Assembly (NCBI GenBank): GCA_016865505.2
Contig: AP025252.1
Span: 5,850,137 to 5,914,136, forward strand
Source: Bryobacterales bacterium F-183
GTDB lineage: Bacteria > Acidobacteriota > Terriglobia > Bryobacterales > Bryobacteraceae
DNA length: 64,000 nt
Direction: 5' to 3'
In this document: in pieces, positions 15,281 through 25,983 of the stretch
Layout: each line of letters starts with the position of its first letter
How positions within the stretch are numbered: the stretch's first letter is position 1
Position numbers and translations under genes: made by a program
The notes under the pieces: model-generated
Databases searched by the model: none
Seen by the model: only the letters and a program-made list of their open reading frames with translations
Told to the model about the DNA's origin: nothing

Positions 15281-18200
15281 ATGTCCAAGAACCCTGCTGC
15301 TATGCGCGGGCTCCCCGAGCCCCAAGGTCTGTACAATCCGCAACTGGAACGCGATGCTTGTGGCATTGGCTTCATTGCCAATATCAAAAACGAGCCGTCG
15401 CACGACATCATCACCAAGGGCATTCAGATCCTCGTCAATCTGACGCACCGCGGCGCATGCGGCTGCGATCCGGAAACGGGCGATGGCGCAGGGATTCTGA
15501 TTCAGATTCCGCACAAATTCTTTGCCAAGCAGTGCCAGAAGCTGGGCTTTACGTTGCCGGGCGCCGGGGAGTACGGCGTGGGCATGATGTTTCTGCCGGT
15601 GGACAAGACGTCGCGCCTGGCTTGTGAGGGCATTGTCGAACGCCTGGCTCGCGAAAACGGGCTGACGGCTCTGGGTTGGCGCGATACGCCGGCCAACGGC
15701 AATACGATTGGCCGCGAGGCGCGTGCGACGCAGCCCTATATTGAGCAGATCTTTATCGCTAAGGCTCCGGGGATGACGCCGGATGAGTTCGAGCGGCGGC
15801 TGTACACGGTGCGTAAGCAGGCGGAGGCCGAAGTGGCGAAGTCCAGCCTGCGCGAGAAGGACTTCTTCTATGTCCCGTCGCTGTCGTCGCGGGTGATTGT
15901 GTATAAGGGTCTGCTGCTGTCGCACCAGATTCCGGAGTTTTACAGCGAGTTGAAGGATCCGGACGTGATGAGCGCGATGTGCGTGGTGCACCAGCGCTTT
16001 TCCACGAATACGTTCCCGGCCTGGAACCTGGCGCATCCTTACCGGTACATCTGCCACAACGGCGAGATCAATACCGTGAAGGGCAACGTCAACTGGATGA
16101 ACGCGCGGCAGGGCGTGCTGGCGTCGGACTACTTTCCGGAGATGAAGAGCATGCTGCCGATCATCCAGCCGGGTGGTTCGGATTCGGCTTGCCTGGATAA
16201 CGCGGTTGAGTTGCTGACGATGGCGGGTCGTGAACTGCCGCACGTGATGGCGATGTTGATGCCGGAGGCGTGGGATGCAGATACGACGATGCCGGCGGAA
16301 AAGCGGGCGTTTTACGAGTATCACGCGTCTCTGATGGAGCCGTGGGACGGTCCTGCGGCGGTGGCGTTTACCGATGGCCGCTGGGTGGGCGCGACGCTCG
16401 ATCGCAATGGACTGCGTCCGGCGCGGTACGTGATCACCAACGACGATTACGTGATTCTGGCGTCCGAAACTGGCGTCCTGCCGGTGAAGCCCGAGAACGT
16501 AAAGGCCAAGGGCCGGTTGCAGCCGGGCAAGATGTTCCTGGTGGATTTGCAGGAACAGCGCATCGTGCCGGATGAAGAGATCAAGGGCAAGCTGTCGGGC
16601 CGGAAGCCGTACGGCGAGTGGCTGGCGCAGAACCAGATCAACCTGGATGTCCTGCCGGAGCCGACGCGCGTGCAGGAGACGGATCACGAAACGATCATTC
16701 AGCGTCAGCGCGCGTTTGGGTATACGGAAGAAGACATCCGGATGCTCATGATGCCGATGGCCGCCAACGGCGAGGAACCCATTGGATCGATGGGTACGGA
16801 TACGCCTCTGGCTTGCTTGTCCGATAAGCCGCAGCCGCTGTTCAACTACTTCAAGCAGTTGTTTGCCCAGGTGACCAATCCTCCGATCGATCCGATTCGC
16901 GAAGAACTGGTGATGTCGCTGACGAGCTACATCGGCAATGAGCGGAACATCCTGGCAGAGACGCCGGAGCACTGCCATACGCTGAAGCTGGCGCATCCGA
17001 TTCTGACCAATCGGGATCTCGAAAAGATTCGCCGGATCAGCCAGGGCGACTTCCTGGCCACCACCTTGCCGACCTTGTTCCTGGTGGACAAGGGCGAGCG
17101 CGGGTTGAAGCGGGCGCTTGATCAGCTGTGCCGGTCTGCTTCGCATGCGATCAAGAGCGGGTATTCGGTGTTGATTCTGTCCGATCGCGGCATTGATGAA
17201 GAGTCCGCGCCGATTCCGTCGCTGCTGGCGTTGACGGCGGTACACAATCATCTGGTGCGCGAAGGTACGCGTACGCAGGTGGCGCTGATCATCGAGTCCG
17301 GCGAGCCTCGCGAAGTGATGCATTACTGCCTGCTGATGGGCTACGGCGCGTCGGCAATCAATCCGTATCTGGCGATTGAGACGCTTGAGGATCTGGCCAA
17401 GCGCGGAGGTACGGACTTTAAGACGGCGCTGAAGAACTACAAGAAGTCCGTGAATAAGGGCTTGTTGAAGGTCTTTTCGAAGATGGGCATCTCGACCTTG
17501 CAGAGCTACCGCGGGGCGCAGGTGTTTGAAGCGATCGGCTTGAATAAGGCGCTGGTGGACGAGTACTTCACCGGTACGTCGTCGCGCATTGAGGGTATTG
17601 GCCTGGATGTCCTGGCGAAGGAAGCGCAGATGAAGCATGCGTTTGCCTTCCAGGGTCTTTCGGAGAACGATACGGAACTTGATGCCGGCGGCCAGTATGC
17701 ATTCCGCGTCCGCGGCGAGTATCACTTGTTCAATCCGCTGACGGTGAGCAAGTTGCAGCATGCGGTGGTGCAGGGGCGGTATGAGACGTTCCAGGAGTAC
17801 ACGTCGCTGATCGACAACCAGTCGAAGCAGTTGTGTACATTGCGCGGGCTGATGGAGTTCCGCTATTCGGCGAAGCCCATCCCGATTGAGGAAGTGGAGC
17901 CGGCCAAGGAGATCGTGAAACGGTTCGCCACCGGTGCGATGTCGTTCGGGTCTATCTCGAAGGAAGCGCACGAGACGTTGGCGATTGCGATGAATCGCAT
18001 TGGCGGACGTTCAAATACGGGCGAAGGCGGCGAAGAGCCGGAGCGCTTTGTGCCGGATCCGAATGGCGATTCACGCCGGTCGTCGATCAAGCAGGTAGCG
18101 TCGGGGCGCTTTGGCGTGACGGCGGAATACCTGGTGAATGCGGACGAATTGCAGATCAAGGTGGCGCAGGGAGCGAAGCCTGGTGAGGGCGGACAGTTGC

Positions 18201-19846
18201 CCGGTCATAAGGTGGACGAGAACATCGCGCGGGTTCGCCATGCGACACCCGGCGTGGGCTTGATTTCCCCGCCCCCGCATCACGATATCTACTCGATTGA
18301 AGATCTGGCGCAGCTGATTTACGACCTCAAGAACGCCAATCCACGGGCTCGCATTTCGGTGAAGCTGGTGGCCGAAGTGGGCGTGGGTACGGTGGCGGCG
18401 GGTGTCGCCAAGGCGCACGCGGACCTGGTGCTGATTTCGGGGTACGACGGTGGTACGGGTGCGTCGCCGCTGACGTCGCTGAAGCATGCCGGTATCCCAT
18501 GGGAACTCGGCTTGGCGGAGACGCAGCAGGTGCTAGTGATGAACGACCTGCGGTCCCGCATTCGGGTACAGACGGACGGCAAACTGCAAACGGGTCGCGA
18601 TGTGGTGATCGCCGCGTTACTAGGTGCGGAGGAGTTCGGCTTCTCGACGGCGCCGCTGGTGGCGATGGGCTGCATCATGATGCGCAAGTGTCACCTGAAT
18701 ACGTGCCCGGTGGGGATTGCGACGCAGGACCCGGATCTGCGTAAGAAGTTTACGGGTTCGCCGGAGCATGTGATCAACTTCTTCTTCTACATTGCGGAGG
18801 AAGTACGGCAGTTGATGGCGAAGCTCGGGTTCCGCACGATGGACGAGATGATCGGCCGCGTGGACGTGATTGAGATGCGCAAGGCTGTGGATCACTGGAA
18901 GGCCAGCGGGCTGGACTTTTCGTCGATCCTGCACAATCCCGCGGTGCCGGGACGTGTGGGCCGCCGCTGCCTGATCGCGCAGGATCATGGCCTGGAGCAG
19001 GCTTTGGATTACAAGCTGATCGACCATGCTCGCGATGCCATCGACAGCGGTACGCCGGTGGACTTCAAGCTGCCGATCAAGAACGTACATCGTTCGGTGG
19101 GCGCGATGCTGTCGGGCGAGATCGCGCGGAAGTACGGGTCAGAAGGGTTGCCGCATGACACGGTGAAGTTCCAGTTCAACGGCAGCGCGGGTCAGAGCTT
19201 TGGCGCGTTCCTGGCCAAGGGCGTGACGTTGACGCTCGAAGGCGATTCCAACGATTACGTCGGCAAGGGTCTGTCGGGCGGCAAGATTGTGGTGTACCCG
19301 CCGAAGCAGTCGACGTTCCTGCCGGAGCGGAACATCGTCGTCGGTAACGTGGTGCTGTACGGCGCGACGGGTGGCGAATGCTTCTTTAACGGTGTCGCCG
19401 GTGAGCGGTTTGCGGTACGCAATTCGGGCGCGACGGCGGTTGTCGAAGGTGTGGGCGACCACGGTTGCGAATACATGACCAAGGGCCTGGTGGTGATTCT
19501 CGGTGAAACCGGCAAGAACTTTGGTGCCGGCATGAGCGGCGGTACGGCGTTTGTGCTGGATGAGAACGGCAAGTTCTCCAGCGTACTGTGCAACAAGAGC
19601 ATGGTGGATCTGGAACCGGTAGCCGAGCAGGCCGATATCAATTCGCTGAAGAATCTGATTGAGCGGCACGCGCAGTTGACCGGATCGCCGCGGGCACGTT
19701 GGATTCTGGAGAACTTCGACACGATGCTGCCGAAGTTTGTGAAGGTGTTCCCGCATGAGTTGAAACGTGTGCTGGGAGTGCCGCGAGCACAGATGCAATA
19801 CAACCCGGTGGAGGCGGTGGTGAAGCAGGAGGTGGCCCGTGGGTAA
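15281..19846 (+). CDS. gltB: Glutamate synthase (NADPH) large subunit
   Basis: The protein has 1521 residues from the ATG at 15281, which has an AGGA about 11 nt upstream. After a short pro-segment the glutamine amidotransferase domain begins at Cys27 ('[13 protein letters not shown]'); this Cys becomes the catalytic N-terminus after cleavage. The synthase barrel follows, with the FMN region and the 3Fe-4S cysteines in 'CHLNTCPVG' (near residue 1135), then the C-terminal right-handed beta helix ('[11 protein letters not shown]'). With GltD it makes two glutamates from glutamine and 2-oxoglutarate. It overlaps gltD by 8 nt. glnD and gltBD both lying in this window reflects the nitrogen theme. 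Confidence 0.97.
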   Translation: MSKNPAAMRGLPEPQGLYNPQLERDACGIGFIANIKNEPSHDIITKGIQILVNLTHRGACGCDPETGDGAGILIQIPHKFFAKQCQKLGFTLPGAGEYGVGMMFLPVDKTSRLACEGIVERLARENGLTALGWRDTPANGNTIGREARATQPYIEQIFIAKAPGMTPDEFERRLYTVRKQAEAEVAKSSLREKDFFYVPSLSSRVIVYKGLLLSHQIPEFYSELKDPDVMSAMCVVHQRFSTNTFPAWNLAHPYRYICHNGEINTVKGNVNWMNARQGVLASDYFPEMKSMLPIIQPGGSDSACLDNAVELLTMAGRELPHVMAMLMPEAWDADTTMPAEKRAFYEYHASLMEPWDGPAAVAFTDGRWVGATLDRNGLRPARYVITNDDYVILASETGVLPVKPENVKAKGRLQPGKMFLVDLQEQRIVPDEEIKGKLSGRKPYGEWLAQNQINLDVLPEPTRVQETDHETIIQRQRAFGYTEEDIRMLMMPMAANGEEPIGSMGTDTPLACLSDKPQPLFNYFKQLFAQVTNPPIDPIREELVMSLTSYIGNERNILAETPEHCHTLKLAHPILTNRDLEKIRRISQGDFLATTLPTLFLVDKGERGLKRALDQLCRSASHAIKSGYSVLILSDRGIDEESAPIPSLLALTAVHNHLVREGTRTQVALIIESGEPREVMHYCLLMGYGASAINPYLAIETLEDLAKRGGTDFKTALKNYKKSVNKGLLKVFSKMGISTLQSYRGAQVFEAIGLNKALVDEYFTGTSSRIEGIGLDVLAKEAQMKHAFAFQGLSENDTELDAGGQYAFRVRGEYHLFNPLTVSKLQHAVVQGRYETFQEYTSLIDNQSKQLCTLRGLMEFRYSAKPIPIEEVEPAKEIVKRFATGAMSFGSISKEAHETLAIAMNRIGGRSNTGEGGEEPERFVPDPNGDSRRSSIKQVASGRFGVTAEYLVNADELQIKVAQGAKPGEGGQLPGHKVDENIARVRHATPGVGLISPPPHHDIYSIEDLAQLIYDLKNANPRARISVKLVAEVGVGTVAAGVAKAHADLVLISGYDGGTGASPLTSLKHAGIPWELGLAETQQVLVMNDLRSRIRVQTDGKLQTGRDVVIAALLGAEEFGFSTAPLVAMGCIMMRKCHLNTCPVGIATQDPDLRKKFTGSPEHVINFFFYIAEEVRQLMAKLGFRTMDEMIGRVDVIEMRKAVDHWKASGLDFSSILHNPAVPGRVGRRCLIAQDHGLEQALDYKLIDHARDAIDSGTPVDFKLPIKNVHRSVGAMLSGEIARKYGSEGLPHDTVKFQFNGSAGQSFGAFLAKGVTLTLEGDSNDYVGKGLSGGKIVVYPPKQSTFLPERNIVVGNVVLYGATGGECFFNGVAGERFAVRNSGATAVVEGVGDHGCEYMTKGLVVILGETGKNFGAGMSGGTAFVLDENGKFSSVLCNKSMVDLEPVAEQADINSLKNLIERHAQLTGSPRARWILENFDTMLPKFVKVFPHELKRVLGVPRAQMQYNPVEAVVKQEVARG

Positions 19847-21263
19847 GATCACCGGATTTAAGGAATACACGCGCGAACTGCCGGCCCGGCGTCCGGTGGC
19901 CGAGCGCGTCAACGACTGGTTTGAGATTTACCAGGACTTTCCGGAAGAGAAGGTACGGACGCAGGGCGCGCGCTGTATGGACTGCGGCATTCCGTTCTGC
20001 CATACGGGCTGCCCGCTGAACAACATCATTCCGGACTGGAACGATATGGTGTACAAGGACCGCTGGCAGGATGCCATCCGGACCTTGCATGCCACCAATA
20101 ACTTTCCGGAATTTACGGGTCGCATCTGCCCTGCCCCGTGCGAAGCGGCTTGCGTGCTGGGGATCAATGAGCCTCCGGTAGCGATCAAGCTGATTGAGCG
20201 GACGATTATCGAGCATGCGTGGGACGCGGGCTGGATCCGGCCGGAGATCGCGGAGAGGAAGACGGGCAAGAAGATCGCGATCATCGGGTCAGGTCCTGCA
20301 GGGCTGGCGGCGGCGCAGCAGTTGGCGCGCGCCGGACACGATGTCACGGTGTACGAAAAGAGCGATCGCATCGGCGGCTTGCTGCGGTACGGCATTCCGG
20401 ACTTCAAGATGGAGAAGCGCTTCATCGACCGTCGCATGACGCAATTGGAAGCTGAGGGCGTGAAGTTCGAAGTCCACGCGGACGTGGGGGGCAACATCGA
20501 CCCGTTGGAGTTGAAGAAGAATCACGACGCCATTCTGGTGGCCATCGGGGCGGAAGCTCCGCGCGACCTGAATGTACCGGGTCGCGAGTTGAACGGCATC
20601 CACTTTGCTATGGACTTTTTGCCGCAGCAGAACAAGGTTGTGGCAGGCGATAAGGTTCCTGATCAGATTCGGGCAACTGGCAAGCGCGTCGTCATTATTG
20701 GCGGTGGCGATACGGGTGCGGACTGCCTGGGTACGTCCCACCGGCATCGCGCAGCGTCGGTGCATCAGTTTGAGATCATGCCGATGCCGCCGAATCAGCG
20801 TGCGTCGTCGACGCCATGGCCGCAGTGGCCGCTGATGTTGCGTCAGGAATCGGCGCACGAAGAAGGCGGCGAGCGGATGTGGGGCATCGCGACGACGAAG
20901 TTCACGGGCGATGAGCAGGGCAACGTCAAGCAGTTGCATGCGATTGGCGTGGAAGGTCCAGACAAGGGGTTCGCGCCGATTCCGGGTACGGAGTTTACGC
21001 TGGATGCGGATCTGGTACTGCTGGCAATGGGCTTTACGGGTCCGGTACGGCAGGGATTGCTGGAGTCGCTGGGCGTGGAACTGGACGGGCGCGGCAACGT
21101 AAAGGCGTCGATGGATAACTTTACGACGTCCGATCCCAAGGTGTTTGCGGCGGGCGATGCGCGCCGTGGACAGTCACTCGTCGTATGGGCGATTGCTGAG
21201 GGTCGCAAGGCGGCGCGGGCGATCGACCTGGCGCTGATGGGTACATCGAAGCTTCCGGCGTAA
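19839..21263 (+). CDS. gltD: Glutamate synthase (NADPH) small subunit
   Basis: The protein has 474 residues. The N-terminal cysteine clusters that bind two 4Fe-4S centres are seen in '[17 protein letters not shown]' and '[15 protein letters not shown]'. The FAD Rossmann motif follows ('[16 protein letters not shown]') and then the NADPH motif ('[16 protein letters not shown]'). The C-terminal FAD contact '[18 protein letters not shown]' is intact. It passes electrons from NADPH to the large subunit and is translationally coupled to it through an 8-nt overlap. Confidence 0.97.
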   Translation: MGKITGFKEYTRELPARRPVAERVNDWFEIYQDFPEEKVRTQGARCMDCGIPFCHTGCPLNNIIPDWNDMVYKDRWQDAIRTLHATNNFPEFTGRICPAPCEAACVLGINEPPVAIKLIERTIIEHAWDAGWIRPEIAERKTGKKIAIIGSGPAGLAAAQQLARAGHDVTVYEKSDRIGGLLRYGIPDFKMEKRFIDRRMTQLEAEGVKFEVHADVGGNIDPLELKKNHDAILVAIGAEAPRDLNVPGRELNGIHFAMDFLPQQNKVVAGDKVPDQIRATGKRVVIIGGGDTGADCLGTSHRHRAASVHQFEIMPMPPNQRASSTPWPQWPLMLRQESAHEEGGERMWGIATTKFTGDEQGNVKQLHAIGVEGPDKGFAPIPGTEFTLDADLVLLAMGFTGPVRQGLLESLGVELDGRGNVKASMDNFTTSDPKVFAAGDARRGQSLVVWAIAEGRKAARAIDLALMGTSKLPA

Positions 21264-21272
21264 GCTGGAGGG

Positions 21273-22013
21273 ATGTATCTGGGCTTGAAGGACCGGGTGG
21301 CGATTGTCACCGGTGGTACGCGAGGCATTGGTCTTGCGACGGCGAAGGCGCTGGCGGTTGAAGGTTGCGTGGTGGCGGTCTGCGGCCGTACACCGGTTGA
21401 GTTAGACGGACTGTTTTCGTATACGGTGGATGTCACAAGGCCGGAGGAGTTAACCGGCTTTGTGAACGCCGTGCATGAACGGTTCGGACGGTTGGACATC
21501 CTGGTAAACAACGTGGGCGGTTCGATGGGCGGCGGCGGCTTTCAGGCGTCGACGGTCGAGCAGTGGCGCGGGGTGTTCGAACTGAATGTCTTTTCCACCT
21601 TAGTGGCCAGCAAGGCCGCGATCCCACATATGAAGGCTGCCGGATGGGGGCGCATCGTCAACGTGTCCAGCATTTGGGGCAAAGAGGGCGGCGGCGGTGC
21701 GGCGTACAACGGGGCGAAGTCTGCGGTGATCAGCATGTCGAAGGCGATGGCGCGGGATCTGGCGGGGGACGGGATCCTGGTGAATGCGGTCGCACCGGGG
21801 TCGGTGTACTTTCCGGGGGGCGGCTGGGATAAACGGATGCAGGCGGATCGCGAGAAGATCGAACGGTTTGTGCAGACGGATATGCCGCTGGGTCGCTTTG
21901 GGAGTCCGGAAGAGGTGGCGAACCTGATCGTGTTCCTGTCGAGCGCGGCGGCGAGCTATATGACGGGGTCGTGCGTGGTGGCCGATGGGGGTCAGAGCCA
22001 CAGCAATATCTAG
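21273..22013 (+). CDS. Short-chain dehydrogenase/reductase
   Basis: This 246-residue classical SDR has the cofactor motif 'VTGGTRGIGLATAKAL', 'NNVGG' after beta4, the catalytic Ser in 'NVSSIWG' and Tyr/Lys in 'AAYNGAKSAVI', and a C-terminal 'MTGSCVVADGGQ'. The substrate is unknown. It starts 9 nt after gltD and may be read through from the gltBD transcript, though the functional link is not obvious. A strong hairpin follows the gene. Confidence 0.92.
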   Translation: MYLGLKDRVAIVTGGTRGIGLATAKALAVEGCVVAVCGRTPVELDGLFSYTVDVTRPEELTGFVNAVHERFGRLDILVNNVGGSMGGGGFQASTVEQWRGVFELNVFSTLVASKAAIPHMKAAGWGRIVNVSSIWGKEGGGGAAYNGAKSAVISMSKAMARDLAGDGILVNAVAPGSVYFPGGGWDKRMQADREKIERFVQTDMPLGRFGSPEEVANLIVFLSSAAASYMTGSCVVADGGQSHSNI

Positions 22014-22036
22014 AGGAATCCCCTAGCCTGTATATG

Positions 22037-22078
22037 CTCTCCCATTTGTGTCAGATCGGTCTGACACGAATGGGAGAG
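22037..22078. terminator. Long near-perfect hairpin between convergent genes
   Basis: Two 19-bp arms (22037-22055 and 22060-22078) are complementary apart from one T-G wobble and are separated by a TCGG tetraloop. The hairpin lies between the convergent SDR and esterase genes. No T-run follows on either side; instead a run of nine G begins 2 nt later on the plus strand. It probably ends transcription in both directions or protects transcript 3' ends. Confidence 0.7.
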
Positions 22079-22100
22079 TTGGGGGGGGGTAGGGGGTTCC

Positions 22101-22907
22101 TTAGTAGCGCGGGAAGAGGAAGCGGAGCATGGCGGGGACGCGGGCGCGCCAGGCGGCTTCTGTGTGTTGAGCGCCTTCGGCTTCGACGTAGTGGAGGTCG
22201 CGACGGGGGTCCCAGCCTTTGCGGACGAGTTCGTCGCGCAGGAGGCGCGTGTCGAGTACCGTGTTTTCGCCTTCGCCTGTGCCGATGTCGAGCCAGATGC
22301 GGGGTCTGGGAGTCGGGAAGGTGTCGGGAATCGCGCCGAGGATCGCGCGGTTGCTCCACCAGACCGAGGGCGACATCACCGCTAGTTTGCCGAAGCGCTG
22401 CGGGTGCTTCATTCCCAAGTACAACGTCACAAGGCCGCCGAGCGAGGAGCCTCCGATGCCGACGTTGCGAGGTTCCGATCGTGTGCGGTACTGCGACTCG
22501 ATGAACGGCATCAACTCTTCAATCAGAAACTGGCCGTAGAGGTCCGCTTTACCGCCTCGACCGTGATGGTCCGGCGTGTTGGTGTACTCGTCCATGCGGA
22601 ATTCGCCGCCGTTGTAGATGGCGACGATGATCAACGGGCGGATGTAGCGGGAACGAATGAGGGATTCCGCGGTTTCGTCCACTTCCCACTCTTCGCCGGG
22701 GATAAAGGACGTGTGCGGGTCGAAGACGTTCTGACCGTCGTGGAGATAGAGGACGGGGTAGCGGAAGGATCGGGCGCGTTCGTAACTCGGCGGGAGGTAA
22801 ACCAGGATGCGGCGGGAGCGCGCGAGGTAACGGGACGGGAAGTTGTCGTGGATGCGGATGTCGCCGGTCAATGTACTAGTGTCGCGGATTGCGGAGGGGC
22901 GGCTCAA
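22101..22907 (-). CDS. Alpha/beta-hydrolase esterase (enterochelin-esterase-like / esterase D family)
   Basis: The protein has 268 residues and no signal peptide. 'RRILVYLPPSYE' and 'PVLYLHDGQNVFD' are typical of the putative-esterase family. The nucleophile elbow is 'GGSSLGG' (Ser155 in GxSxG) and the catalytic His is probably in 'GAQHTEAAWRAR' near residue 250. The family includes esterases of ferric-siderophore and S-formylglutathione type and many of unknown substrate. No siderophore genes are nearby, so the substrate is left open. Confidence 0.88.
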   Translation of the reverse strand: MSRPSAIRDTSTLTGDIRIHDNFPSRYLARSRRILVYLPPSYERARSFRYPVLYLHDGQNVFDPHTSFIPGEEWEVDETAESLIRSRYIRPLIIVAIYNGGEFRMDEYTNTPDHHGRGGKADLYGQFLIEELMPFIESQYRTRSEPRNVGIGGSSLGGLVTLYLGMKHPQRFGKLAVMSPSVWWSNRAILGAIPDTFPTPRPRIWLDIGTGEGENTVLDTRLLRDELVRKGWDPRRDLHYVEAEGAQHTEAAWRARVPAMLRFLFPRY

Positions 22908-22940
22908 GCACAGAAGAAGCCGCCCCGAAGTACCAGCGGA

Positions 22941-23351
22941 TTAGGCGCTGGGGATGATGAGGACGTCGCCGGGGTGGATGACGGACTTTTCGTCCTTCAA
23001 ACGGTCCGGGTTGGCGGCGATGATCTTGGGGTAGAGCGCACCGTTGCCGAGTTTGTTGGCGGCAATCTTCCAGAGGGAATCACCGGCTACGACGGTGTAG
23101 GTGGTCTGTTCGGGCGCGGGAGGCGCGAGGCTGGGGTCGATGCTGATGTCGCAGATGAGGTCCGCGGAGTAGTTGGCATCAACGAGTTTGATCTGGTTCC
23201 AGACGTCATTCTTGGCCTGTTCGGAGGGCGCTGCGCCCTGGATGAACAGCTTGCCGCCTTCGATGTGAAGATGCTTCAGGCGCACACCCTTTTGGGTGAT
23301 GGTGTTGAGCACCGATTGGTACTTCATTTTCAGTAGATCCAGTTGCTCCAT
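22941..23351 (-). CDS. BON/LysM-domain protein (Kbp/YgaU-like)
   Basis: The protein has 136 residues. An N-terminal BON-like segment ('VRLKHLHIEGGKLFIQGAAP') is followed by a C-terminal LysM domain ('TYTVVAGDSLWKIAANKLG' to 'IHPGDVLIIP', residues ~85-134). The order and size match E. coli Kbp (YgaU), a cytoplasmic potassium-binding protein, and no signal peptide is present here either. LysM-only peptidoglycan binding is the alternative. The gene lies just downstream of the truncated ABC-transporter fragment. Confidence 0.85.
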   Translation of the reverse strand: MEQLDLLKMKYQSVLNTITQKGVRLKHLHIEGGKLFIQGAAPSEQAKNDVWNQIKLVDANYSADLICDISIDPSLAPPAPEQTTYTVVAGDSLWKIAANKLGNGALYPKIIAANPDRLKDEKSVIHPGDVLIIPSA

Positions 23352-23384
23352 GTCTACTTCTCCTTCTTCTGCGTTCGTTTGACG

Positions 23385-23586
23385 TTACTTGGTCAGCACG
23401 TTGCCGGCTTTGCTCTGTGAGTCCTGCTCGTCCTCGTCTGTTTCACCGAGGAAGCCTCCACTTTGGTGGGCCCATAGGCGAGCGTACACTCCGTTACGGG
23501 CCAGCAACTCGCGATGCGCCCCTTCCTCAATGATACGCCCGTGGTCGAGGACGATCAGGCGATCCATGGCGGCGATGGTGGAGAGA
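23385..23586 (-). pseudogene. Orphan 3' end of an ABC exporter gene
   Basis: This fragment encodes the last ~66 residues of an ABC exporter ATPase domain ('[19 protein letters not shown]' and '[14 protein letters not shown]') but lacks everything upstream, including the Walker A and signature motifs. The homologous full gene lies on the same strand 5 kb away. Over 147 bp the two are about 94% identical, with nine differences and no amino-acid change. The homology stops abruptly at 23586, 1 nt from the stop codon of the deacetylase gene. The C-terminal tail (ending 'AGNVLTK') differs from that of the full gene. It may be translated from the ATG as a 60-residue peptide but cannot be a working ATPase. 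Confidence 0.85.
23440..23586. repeat. Direct repeat copy A (ABC exporter 3' end)
   Basis: This is one of a 147-bp pair of direct repeats, with the partner at 28324-28470. Manual alignment gives nine mismatches and no gaps. The copies flank the 4.7-kb polysaccharide-acylation cassette. Recombination between them would remove the cassette and leave one intact exporter gene. Confidence 0.85.
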
Positions 23587-23587
23587 C

Positions 23588-25429
23588 CTAACTGTCGCCG
23601 GTCATCTTCAGTTTTCTGGCGATGGACTTTGCGCCTTGAAGAAGGTGGGGGTGACGGACAAGAAAATCATCCCGGAACTCGGAGAGACGCCGGCGTAGAA
23701 AGACACTGGCTCGATAGCGAATCGATGGCGAGGGCGCGACTTTTCTGGTTTGGGAAGCGTCCGCAATCTCGATCCTAACGGATTGACCGGCTCGCAGCGT
23801 GATGTCCAACACGAGGTCATCGCCAGAAAAAGAGAAAGGGAGTTCTTTGATCCCATCGAGTCCAGCGCATGTCACGCGCGAAACCAAAGAAGCGTCCGGC
23901 TCGTGTTTGATCGCGCGGTACATCCGCAGGCCGGAACTCTGATTCTCCAGCACAAAGGAGCGGGTAAAGAAGCGGACCCAATAGCCATCACCGGATTCCA
24001 TCCGGCGAGTCCAGCAACTCCTCCTGAGTTGGTCAGACAGAGAGGGCCAAGTTAATCGAGGCTCGATCGCGTTAAGTTCGCTGGCAAATTCATTCAATTT
24101 GCCCAAACCCGATTGGAAGTACTCGTGATGCTCAACGGACAGTGCGGGCTTGCCGAGAAAGAGGTCCAAAGCAAAGCCCAGTTTTTGCGTGGGGTGAAGC
24201 CGGCGAAAGAGTGGGAAGCCTCCACCGTTGGTTAGCGCAGGACGGAGCAGATCGCCAATCCGAATCGGCTGTGTGAAGCTGCCGGCCGACGGAAACGGGC
24301 TGCTGTTCACTGCGGCCAAAAATCCCGAATAACGCAGACTATCCAATGCCATCGGAGAGAAGCGGCCTTGCGGGAAAACCATGACCGGCTCGAACGAAAA
24401 ACTCGTTCGCAAGGTATGGCTTTGCATGCGCGTCAATGCTTCCGCCGACTTTCGCAAGATGACGGGCTCGTTGAGTTCCGCGAACTCCCGGTTGGTATGG
24501 TCACAGCCATGAACACAGATCGAGAAGTTCGGCCCGTGCTTCAGATTCCTATCCACCCAGCGCTTTGATGTCCGGCGATGATTTCCTGGAATGAAGGCTA
24601 GCGTCGTGCCAAAGCGGTGCTGCTCCATGGATTGGAAAAGATCCGCATAGTTGAGAAAACCGTACCGATCCTTCAGCAGTGGGTCATCGACGATGAACCT
24701 TGCGGTGGGCGTGGGTGGCCCTAACCACATCGACTCGGATGCCTCGAAAGCCTTACGAAGAAAGATTAAAAGAGAAGGAAAGCTATCGTAATGCTGCTCG
24801 AGACCGCTGGAAGCCGTTGCGTGGACATCGGGTAGGTCTGGCCAGGCCGCTGCGTAAACCGCAGTGCCTCCGCGTTCGGCAGCCAGTTCAAGAAGGGCCG
24901 GCGATCGGTTGACCGTAAGAATCGCGGCACCGTTGGAACCAGCAAAGATGGGCTGCGATACCGATGCGGCGGGCATTGCGAAGGGGAGACCGGTAAATTG
25001 GCGCGTCAGGGGAGGATCGGCGGAAGAGAACTGGAATTGCCTCGCAGCACCCGGCGGAAGATAGGCTATCTCGGTTGCGAGGGTTTGCTCGGCACCAGTT
25101 ATCCAGGAGAACGCATGCGCAAATTGACCAAGTCTTTCGCGTCTTGTGTCGGAACCGTCAGCGAAGACCAGGATCTCCCGGCAATGTTCACGAATCCGGC
25201 TCAAGGTCGCGGACCGAGCGGAGGAATCCATTCCTGCATAAAGCTGAACAAGAGCATCCGCACTAATCGCAAGGGATGATTCTGACCGAATGGTATCGAA
25301 GCCCGCCCGCGTCGGTGCTATCTCGGTTACAGCGACTCCCATCCACTGCGCGAACGCAGCAACCCGACGATCTTGAGACGTATCGGAGGAGGGTGCGTCC
25401 GGTGCGCACACGACGTAAAGGACCTTCAT
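23588..25429 (-). CDS. CE4-like (polysaccharide deacetylase-type) protein
   Basis: The protein has 613 residues and no clear signal peptide. The central region has features of carbohydrate esterase family 4: '[15 protein letters not shown]' with the Asp pair at 248-249, '[10 protein letters not shown]' fitting the metal-binding HxxxH (His307, His311), and '[11 protein letters not shown]' near residue 357. The ~230-residue N-terminal part is not recognised, and the C-terminal ~150 residues have beta-rich and basic segments. The family removes N- or O-acetyl groups from glycans. The start overlaps the stop of the acyltransferase gene by 4 nt. The role in a glycan-modification pathway is inferred from its neighbours. 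Confidence 0.7.
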   Translation of the reverse strand: MKVLYVVCAPDAPSSDTSQDRRVAAFAQWMGVAVTEIAPTRAGFDTIRSESSLAISADALVQLYAGMDSSARSATLSRIREHCREILVFADGSDTRRERLGQFAHAFSWITGAEQTLATEIAYLPPGAARQFQFSSADPPLTRQFTGLPFAMPAASVSQPIFAGSNGAAILTVNRSPALLELAAERGGTAVYAAAWPDLPDVHATASSGLEQHYDSFPSLLIFLRKAFEASESMWLGPPTPTARFIVDDPLLKDRYGFLNYADLFQSMEQHRFGTTLAFIPGNHRRTSKRWVDRNLKHGPNFSICVHGCDHTNREFAELNEPVILRKSAEALTRMQSHTLRTSFSFEPVMVFPQGRFSPMALDSLRYSGFLAAVNSSPFPSAGSFTQPIRIGDLLRPALTNGGGFPLFRRLHPTQKLGFALDLFLGKPALSVEHHEYFQSGLGKLNEFASELNAIEPRLTWPSLSDQLRRSCWTRRMESGDGYWVRFFTRSFVLENQSSGLRMYRAIKHEPDASLVSRVTCAGLDGIKELPFSFSGDDLVLDITLRAGQSVRIEIADASQTRKVAPSPSIRYRASVFLRRRLSEFRDDFLVRHPHLLQGAKSIARKLKMTGDS

Positions 25430-25935
25430 GACCCAGTTTTGGAACGCTGTTTCCGCTGCAATGGCCTAAGTCCGTCCAGGAACGCCTGGTACGTGGTGTT
25501 CATGGTGAGCGGAACACTGGCGTGTGCAAGAGGCTTTGCCTTCTGCAACCCAACCACCGTCTGTGCTGGGACACTGCTGGAGATAACGGAGCCGGCGGTT
25601 ATGACGGAGCCGTCGCCCACTTGCAGGACGGAGCCGGATGCTGCCGTAATCAGTGAGCCCGCACCGACAAAGGCGTGCCGCCCGATGATGATCTTGGCGG
25701 GACCACGAGTATGCGCAACGAGCACAGAGCGTAAACAGATTTGGGCACCGTCGTGGATCTCGATGGACTCCGGGTACTCATTGTCGAGGTATACGTCGTC
25801 CCCGATAAAGACACGACCATGGATTTTGACACCCCTGAGGCGGTGCAACCAAGGGCGAAGTGATGTGGCGCCCGGAAGGAATCGCGCCGCAAGCGCAAGC
25901 ACGCGATTGAATGCGCCACGGAAGACACCCTTCAT
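25426..25935 (-). CDS. Hexapeptide-repeat (left-handed beta-helix) acyltransferase
   Basis: From the ATG at 25935 (AGG about 8 nt upstream) the protein has 169 residues. Hexapeptide repeats with an aliphatic residue at every sixth position run through 'VKIHGRVFIGDDVYLDN', 'AKIIIGRHAFVGAGSLI' and 'LQVGDGSVITAGSVI'. 'LVAHT' may carry the catalytic His. This fold transfers acyl groups from CoA or ACP to sugars. It lies between an acyl carrier protein and a deacetylase gene. Transfer of an ACP-borne acyl group onto an exposed amino or hydroxyl group of a sugar is the likeliest role. Confidence 0.8.
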   Translation of the reverse strand: MKGVFRGAFNRVLALAARFLPGATSLRPWLHRLRGVKIHGRVFIGDDVYLDNEYPESIEIHDGAQICLRSVLVAHTRGPAKIIIGRHAFVGAGSLITAASGSVLQVGDGSVITAGSVISSSVPAQTVVGLQKAKPLAHASVPLTMNTTYQAFLDGLRPLQRKQRSKTGS

Positions 25936-25983
25936 TTCGTTACCTGCGCAGAGCGTCAACCGAGACGCGCGGGCGGTGAGTCA

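Noticed and set aside
15170-17971. A 933-residue open frame on the minus strand across gltB
   Set aside because: It is antisense to a confidently identified gltB, is rich in His/Arg/Gln with no recognisable domain, and arises from high G+C third positions.
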